Assembly: GCF_014284365.1 (NCBI RefSeq)
Contig: NZ_JACOGG010000021.1
Location: forward strand, 1 to 50,552
Source: Cognatundibacterium rugosum
Lineage (GTDB): Bacteria > Pseudomonadota > Gammaproteobacteria > Burkholderiales > Burkholderiaceae_D
Length of the DNA stretch: 50,552 bases
Direction: 5' to 3'
Below are positions 46,540 to 50,552 of this stretch, one piece after another. Below the pieces are notes generated by a model. It saw only the letters and a program-made list of their open reading frames with translations. It had not been told where the DNA came from and ran no database searches. The position numbers and the translations under genes are program-made. How positions within the stretch are numbered: the stretch's first letter is position 1; each line of letters begins with the position of its first letter.

Positions 46540-46898
46540 TAAATTCCAACAGTTGGGAAGGTTAAAGCTGGCGGTGAAATCCGGGACACGTGAGTAAGCG
46601 TTGAAAGCTGCTCAGACGGATAGGACAAGTGCTGGCGACTCGCACACTTTATCACGAATGATTCTCATTTGCAACAATGAAATCCCAAGCCTCACATCCT
46701 GACATTAAATTCAGAGCGCAGTGCCATCTGTCTCGTGCAACTGGTTTTGATACTACCTTGCCTCGCTCCGATCTCATCTGCTCTGGTTTTTCAAAAATAT
46801 CTGCTTCTGTTTTTTTGCTGCGGTGCCACAGACAATAAGCGACATCCTGCAGGTGCCTGTGAGCAACTGCCTACCACTCTCAGTTCAGGGTCCATTCT
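46540..46898. other. Divergent region between haem receptor and ccoG
   Basis: 359 bp without a gene. It holds the Fur box. No FNR/Anr box (TTGAT-N4-ATCAA) is complete; only a half-like TTGAT near 46747 is visible ahead of ccoG. Confidence 0.5.
46654..46674 (-). promoter_or_regulatory. Fur box in the haem-receptor promoter
   Basis: On the minus strand AATGAGAATCATT (46669-46657) is the classic Fur-box core, with perfect AATGA/TCATT arms. It lies right after a TTGCAA -35 (46674-46669), inside the promoter spacer, about 115 bp upstream of the receptor start. Iron-loaded Fur should repress transcription. Confidence 0.75.
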
Positions 46899-48326
46899 AT
46901 GAAAATCTCCCCTCCCGCTGTGTCTATCATCAGCATGTACACCAAATTTGATGATGTCTATGTGCGTGAATCTAAGGGGCGTTACACCAATCTGCGTTGG
47001 TTTTTTGTATGGCTTACGCAAGCTGTTTTTTTTGGTTTGCCTTGGTTGCGTTGGGATGAACGGCAGGCGGTGTTGTTTGACCTCAGCGCAAGAAAATTCT
47101 TTATGTTTGGTCTGGTGCTATTTCCACAAGATCTGATCTACCTGGCGGTTCTGCTCATCATCTGTGCATATAGCTTATTTTTATTTACCGCCGTCAGTGG
47201 CCGGGTCTGGTGCGGCTTCAGTTGCCCGCAAACGGTCTACACTGAAATATTCATGTGGATAGAAAATAAGACAGAAGGCAGCCGCAGCGCCCGGATGCGT
47301 ATGGCTAAGCAGGGACTGACAGCGGAGAAACTGCGTAAGAAGTCGTTAAAGCACCTGCTCTGGCTGATGTTTGCGGGCTGGACCGGACTTAGTTTCGTCG
47401 CTTACTTTATTCCGGCACATTCCTTATTGGCGGATATACAGACTGGTCAGCTCGGGTCCTGGCAGTGCTTCTGGATTGCGTTTTATGCTTTGGCCACTTA
47501 TCTGAATGCGGGGTTCATGCGCGAACAAATATGCCGCTACCTGTGCCCTTATGCACGCTTCCAGGGTTCTATGCTGGATCAGGATACGCTAATCGTCAGC
47601 TACGACCAGCAACGCGGAGAACCACGTCAGGGGTGGTCTGCAAAAGAAAAACAAAACAGTGAACGACAAGGCAGTTGCATAGACTGTTCTTTGTGCGTAC
47701 AAGTATGCCCGACTGGCATTGATATTCGCAATGGCTTGCAACATGACTGCATAGGTTGCGCCGCCTGCGTCGATGCCTGTGACAGCGTAATGGACAAAAT
47801 TCAGGCACCGCGTGGTCTGATACGCTTCACCACTGCCCGCGCACTCTTGAATGACGAAGGTAGTAGAGCTATCTTGCGCAGGATCTGGCGCCCACGTGTC
47901 GTCATTTACAGCCTGATCCTGGGTCTGATCGTCAGTGCTTTCAGCTATGCCCTGCTCACCCGGACTGATTTACGCATGAATGTCATGCGTGACCGAAGAA
48001 TCCTGAGCCGTGAGGTGGAAGATGGCGCACATGAGAATATCTATCGTCTACATCTGATGAGTACCGCTGAACAAGCCAGGGATTTACGTATCACAGTGAC
48101 TGGCCTGGATGGTCTGCAATTCCAATCACAGAACCTGGTTCATTTGCAGCCAACAGAATCCAGAACACTCCCTGTTACACTGCGTCTGCCAGCGAATCAT
48201 CAGGCAGCTGGCAATCTGCAGTTTGAGTTTGTGGTGTATGCGATAAATCCGGAACATCAGCAGGAACAAGTGATACTGCGCGAAAGTGCAAGCTTTCATC
48301 TCCCCGCAACTCTGAATGAAAAATAA
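46899..48326 (+). CDS. ccoG: Cytochrome cbb3 oxidase accessory protein CcoG (FixG/RdxA)
   Basis: A 475-aa polyferredoxin-type membrane protein that aids copper delivery to cbb3 oxidase. It has about five membrane helices, GRVWCGFSCPQTVYTEIFMWIE, an REQICRYLCPYARFQG motif, two 4Fe-4S motifs (CIDCSLCVQVCP and CIGCAACVDACD) and an extracytoplasmic C-terminal domain of about 120 residues. All expected Cys are present. It is normally beside ccoNOPQ, but here the neighbours are a haem receptor and a MocR regulator, so the oxidase genes must be elsewhere or absent. Confidence 0.93.
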   Translation: MKISPPAVSIISMYTKFDDVYVRESKGRYTNLRWFFVWLTQAVFFGLPWLRWDERQAVLFDLSARKFFMFGLVLFPQDLIYLAVLLIICAYSLFLFTAVSGRVWCGFSCPQTVYTEIFMWIENKTEGSRSARMRMAKQGLTAEKLRKKSLKHLLWLMFAGWTGLSFVAYFIPAHSLLADIQTGQLGSWQCFWIAFYALATYLNAGFMREQICRYLCPYARFQGSMLDQDTLIVSYDQQRGEPRQGWSAKEKQNSERQGSCIDCSLCVQVCPTGIDIRNGLQHDCIGCAACVDACDSVMDKIQAPRGLIRFTTARALLNDEGSRAILRRIWRPRVVIYSLILGLIVSAFSYALLTRTDLRMNVMRDRRILSREVEDGAHENIYRLHLMSTAEQARDLRITVTGLDGLQFQSQNLVHLQPTESRTLPVTLRLPANHQAAGNLQFEFVVYAINPEHQQEQVILRESASFHLPATLNEK

Positions 48327-48393
48327 AATCAAAAATATGCGATTTGCAGCACAATTGCAGCATTAGACATCAATAGGACAAGCAGCACTAGCT

Positions 48394-49821
48394 ATGAAAC
48401 GTTACGAAGCCCTGGCAGAAGATATCGCCTTATCGATACGCACAGGCATACTGAAGCGTGGTGAAAAACTGCCTTCCGTTCGCCAAACCAGTGAACGTCG
48501 CGGCATCAGTCAGGCGACTGTGTATCAAGCGTATTATCTGCTTGAAGCACGCGGCCTGATACGTGCCAGGGAACGTTCAGGCTACTACGTCATCGCGGGT
48601 GCCAGCAAATTGCCACCGGAACCGGAACTACTCAGCAGTACCAGCGGTGATTCAACCACAGTGGATGTAAGTGAGCTGATTTTTGAAGTGCTGCAGTCCA
48701 CTAAGGTCAGGGACGTGGTGCCGTTGGGCTCGGCCTTCCCCAGCCCCTCGCTCTTCCCCTATGACAAACTGGCTTCCAGTATGCACAGCAGTCTGCAACA
48801 ACTCGACCCATGGGCCACAGTTGAAGATCTGACGACTGGCAGCAGTGAGCTGCGGCGCCAGATTGCACTGCGTTACCTGTTAGTTGGCATGCATGTCAAT
48901 CCTGACGATATACTTATTACCAATGGTGCGCTGGAAGCCCTGAATCTGGCTTTATTTGCAGTGACACGACCAGGTGACGCCGTCATCATTGAGTCGCCGG
49001 CATTTTACGGCGCATTGCAGTCCTTAGAACGCATGGGCTTGAAGGCTATCGAAGTAGCGACTCATCCACGCGAAGGCATCGATCTGGACGCACTGGAATC
49101 GGCCTTAGGTAAGCATCAGCCCAAAGCTTGCTGGCTGATGACAAACTTTCAGAACCCTTTGGGCTGTTCTATGCCCGACCAGAAAAAACAAAATCTGGTT
49201 GCCCTGCTGGAAAGATTTCAGGTACCACTGATTGAAGACGATGTTTATGCTGAATTGTATTTTTCCAGCCATCGTCCTCTGCCAGCTAAAGCCTTTGATC
49301 AAAGTGGCCTGGTCTTACATTGCTCGTCATTTTCAAAATCACTGGCACCTGGTTTCCGTATAGGCTGGATACTTGGCGGGCGTTATTTGTCTAAACTGAT
49401 ACGGCAAAAACTCAGCAGCAGCTTATCTGCCTCCTTGCCTGCGCAGGAAGCGATCGCGCATTACCTGTCGAAAGGGCATTACGATAATCACTTGCGCCGC
49501 CTGCGTCATACTTTGTCGGTACAGCAGAGTGTCTACACAGAAGCGATTGCCCGCTACCTGCCCGCGGGAACACTCGCCACCCGCCCTTCGGGCGGTTACG
49601 TGTTATGGCTGGAACTAGCTCTCCATGTTGACGTACTGCACTTGCAAAAACTAGCAATTGCGTTAGGCATTAGTATCGCACCGGGGCCGATGTTCTCAGC
49701 ACAAAGACAGTTCAGACACTGTCTGCGTCTGAATTACGGTCACCCTTACAGTGACAAAACTGCCGAAGCAATGCAAACTTTAGGCCGACTGATACAACAA
49801 CAAAGCTCCATTACTGTGTAA
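48394..49821 (+). CDS. MocR-type regulator: GntR DNA-binding domain fused to aminotransferase
   Basis: A 475-aa PLP-dependent transcription factor. The N-terminal winged helix (about residues 1-70: LPSVRQTSERRGISQATVYQAYYLLEARGLIRARERSGYYV) is of GntR type. The rest is a fold-type-I aminotransferase domain with NGALEALNLAL, MTNFQNPLGCSM, EDDVYAEL and the PLP Lys in SFSKSLAPGFRIGW. It is the family of PdxR, GabR and TauR; the effector and target are unknown. It follows ccoG by 67 bp on the same strand. Confidence 0.92.
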   Translation: MKRYEALAEDIALSIRTGILKRGEKLPSVRQTSERRGISQATVYQAYYLLEARGLIRARERSGYYVIAGASKLPPEPELLSSTSGDSTTVDVSELIFEVLQSTKVRDVVPLGSAFPSPSLFPYDKLASSMHSSLQQLDPWATVEDLTTGSSELRRQIALRYLLVGMHVNPDDILITNGALEALNLALFAVTRPGDAVIIESPAFYGALQSLERMGLKAIEVATHPREGIDLDALESALGKHQPKACWLMTNFQNPLGCSMPDQKKQNLVALLERFQVPLIEDDVYAELYFSSHRPLPAKAFDQSGLVLHCSSFSKSLAPGFRIGWILGGRYLSKLIRQKLSSSLSASLPAQEAIAHYLSKGHYDNHLRRLRHTLSVQQSVYTEAIARYLPAGTLATRPSGGYVLWLELALHVDVLHLQKLAIALGISIAPGPMFSAQRQFRHCLRLNYGHPYSDKTAEAMQTLGRLIQQQSSITV

Positions 49822-49853
49822 GCAAAATGACTGGAGCTCAGTCTTGCAGACTA

Positions 49854-50177
49854 TTAGCTCCACTGAGTGAGCTTGTTTCCATCGCTATCTTTAAATGAGC
49901 CAGTCACGATCAAAATAAAATCAATCAATGCCCATATCCCAAAACCACCCAGTGTCAGGAGTTGCAAGATGCCAGTGCCAACTTTACCCACGTAAAAACG
50001 GTGTACACCAAGGAAGCCAACGAAAAAGCATAAAAGCAGGGCCGGCACTATTTTTTTATCCGATGCCCCCAGCGTTTGCTGAGGTGCACCACAATTTGGA
50101 CAAGTGATCGCTGTGACATGAATTTGTTTGCCACATCCGCGACAAAACGCCATATTCCCCTGAAGAGCTTCGTTCAT
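49854..50177 (-). CDS. TM2-domain membrane protein with zinc ribbon
   Basis: A 107-aa protein. An N-terminal zinc ribbon with C12-x2-C15 and C26-x2-C29 (FCRGCG, CPNCG) precedes a TM2 domain: two membrane helices ([22 protein letters not shown] and [19 protein letters not shown]) around the GVHRFYxGK motif and the conserved Asp. The function of bacterial TM2 proteins is poorly known. I use ATG 50177, with GAGG 5 nt upstream; the frame is open to 50192. Convergent with the MocR gene. Confidence 0.85.
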   Translation of the reverse strand: MNEALQGNMAFCRGCGKQIHVTAITCPNCGAPQQTLGASDKKIVPALLLCFFVGFLGVHRFYVGKVGTGILQLLTLGGFGIWALIDFILIVTGSFKDSDGNKLTQWS

Positions 50178-50342
50178 TTTTTCCTCAATCATGCCAAATG
50201 CATGTAATCATTGATGCTCACAATGTTCTATAAAGAAATTGCATCATTAAAAAATTATAATAATTAATAATGCTCACAATATCAATGTTTTTGTTAAATT
50301 TGCAAAAAAAAATGATTGTAATTTGAAGAATCAGAGAACAGC

Positions 50343-50372
50343 AAAGGGAGTACACGCAAGCGTACTCCCTTT
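50343..50372. terminator. Strong hairpin, probably bidirectional terminator
   Basis: AAAGGGAGTAC pairs perfectly with GTACTCCCTTT over an 8-nt loop. It is followed by TTGTGTT on the plus strand and has an A-rich stretch on the other side. Confidence 0.55.
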
Positions 50373-50491
50373 GTGTTATTGATTGTCTGTTGTGTTGTTT
50401 TTAGCTGATTGCCGTCCTTGAGTTCGATTCGCCGCCGTAGCAGCCGAATTCCAACAGCAAAGCACAAAGCACAAAGCAAAGCGTAAAAAGC

Positions 50492-50526
50492 AAAACCCCC
50501 CGTTACGGTTGTAACGAGGGGTTTTT
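50492..50526. terminator. Intrinsic terminator at the right edge
   Basis: AAAACCCC-CC-GTTAC and GTAAC-GA-GGGGTTTT form a long stem with one internal mismatch, a 4-nt loop and a T run. It probably ends a gene outside the window or a short RNA in 50373-50490, where short AGCAAAGCACAA repeats occur and no gene is supported. Confidence 0.65.
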
Positions 50527-50552
50527 AAAGGGAGCCTGACGATAACCTACTT

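Noticed and set aside
46741..46898. FNR/Anr box upstream of ccoG
   Set aside because: Only one half-site-like TTGAT is present; the paired ATCAA at the right spacing is missing.

Overview
The window looks like a chromosomal segment of a betaproteobacterium of the order Burkholderiales, probably family Oxalobacteraceae (Undibacterium- or Herminiimonas-like). This rests on the rpsU-yqeY-dnaG-rpoD macromolecular-synthesis order, an RpoD with a long Lys/Ala-rich N-terminus and a Glu run, the zapA-6S RNA pair, trxA-rho, and the general style of the proteins. The genus is an inference; no rRNA gene is present.

Layout. 1-126: 3' end of an IS3-family (IS150-like) element. 194-7699 (minus): rpsU, yqeY, dnaG, rpoD, tRNA-Ile(CAU) and an RhlE-type RNA helicase, with terminators and promoter-like sites between them. 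7938-9137: HI0933/YhiN-type flavoprotein. 9490-11760: a lone TonB-dependent receptor preceded by a perfect LacI/PurR-type palindrome. 11887-14341 (minus): zapB-like gene, zapA, 6S RNA, EVE-domain gene, ybiB. 14857-16653: trxA and rho. 16750-20184 (minus): a secreted Gln-rich repeat protein followed by a 12-repeat MORN protein, an unfamiliar pair. 20445-27594: tripartite RND efflux operon with a divergent TetR repressor and an AcrR-like operator inside the pump promoter. 27609-32033: TRIC-family channel, ribosomal protein L31B, a GT-C membrane glycosyltransferase and a MATE exporter.

32120-36404 is a tRNA-Leu(CAA)-linked defence locus. The tRNA is followed by an integrase N-terminal stub, a decayed hsdR 5' fragment with two stop codons, intact mcrC and mcrB, and an hsdM-hsdS deletion remnant. 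It reads as a former hsdM-hsdS-mcrBC-hsdR island in which only McrBC survives.

36693-38307 (minus) is a small arsenic operon, arsR-arsC-aquaporin, with no ArsB or Acr3 pump beside it. 38446-40182 holds soxR diverging from a questin-oxidase-like gene; a perfect 20-bp palindrome lies in a 19-bp promoter spacer, the architecture of SoxR-activated promoters. 40388-41692 is a double-receiver diguanylate cyclase, followed by a gene-poor stretch and a GNAT acetyltransferase. 42909-46539 (minus) is a Fur-type haem uptake pair: a TonB-dependent receptor and a HmuS-like protein that unexpectedly begins with a signal-peptide-like segment. 46899-50177 carries ccoG, a MocR-type regulator and a TM2-domain protein, and the window ends in two strong hairpins.

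Most of the window is ordinary core genome. The parts most worth a second look are the SoxR/questin-oxidase pair, the decayed hsd/mcrBC island, the exported HmuS-like protein, the Gln-rich/MORN pair and the pump-less arsenic operon.
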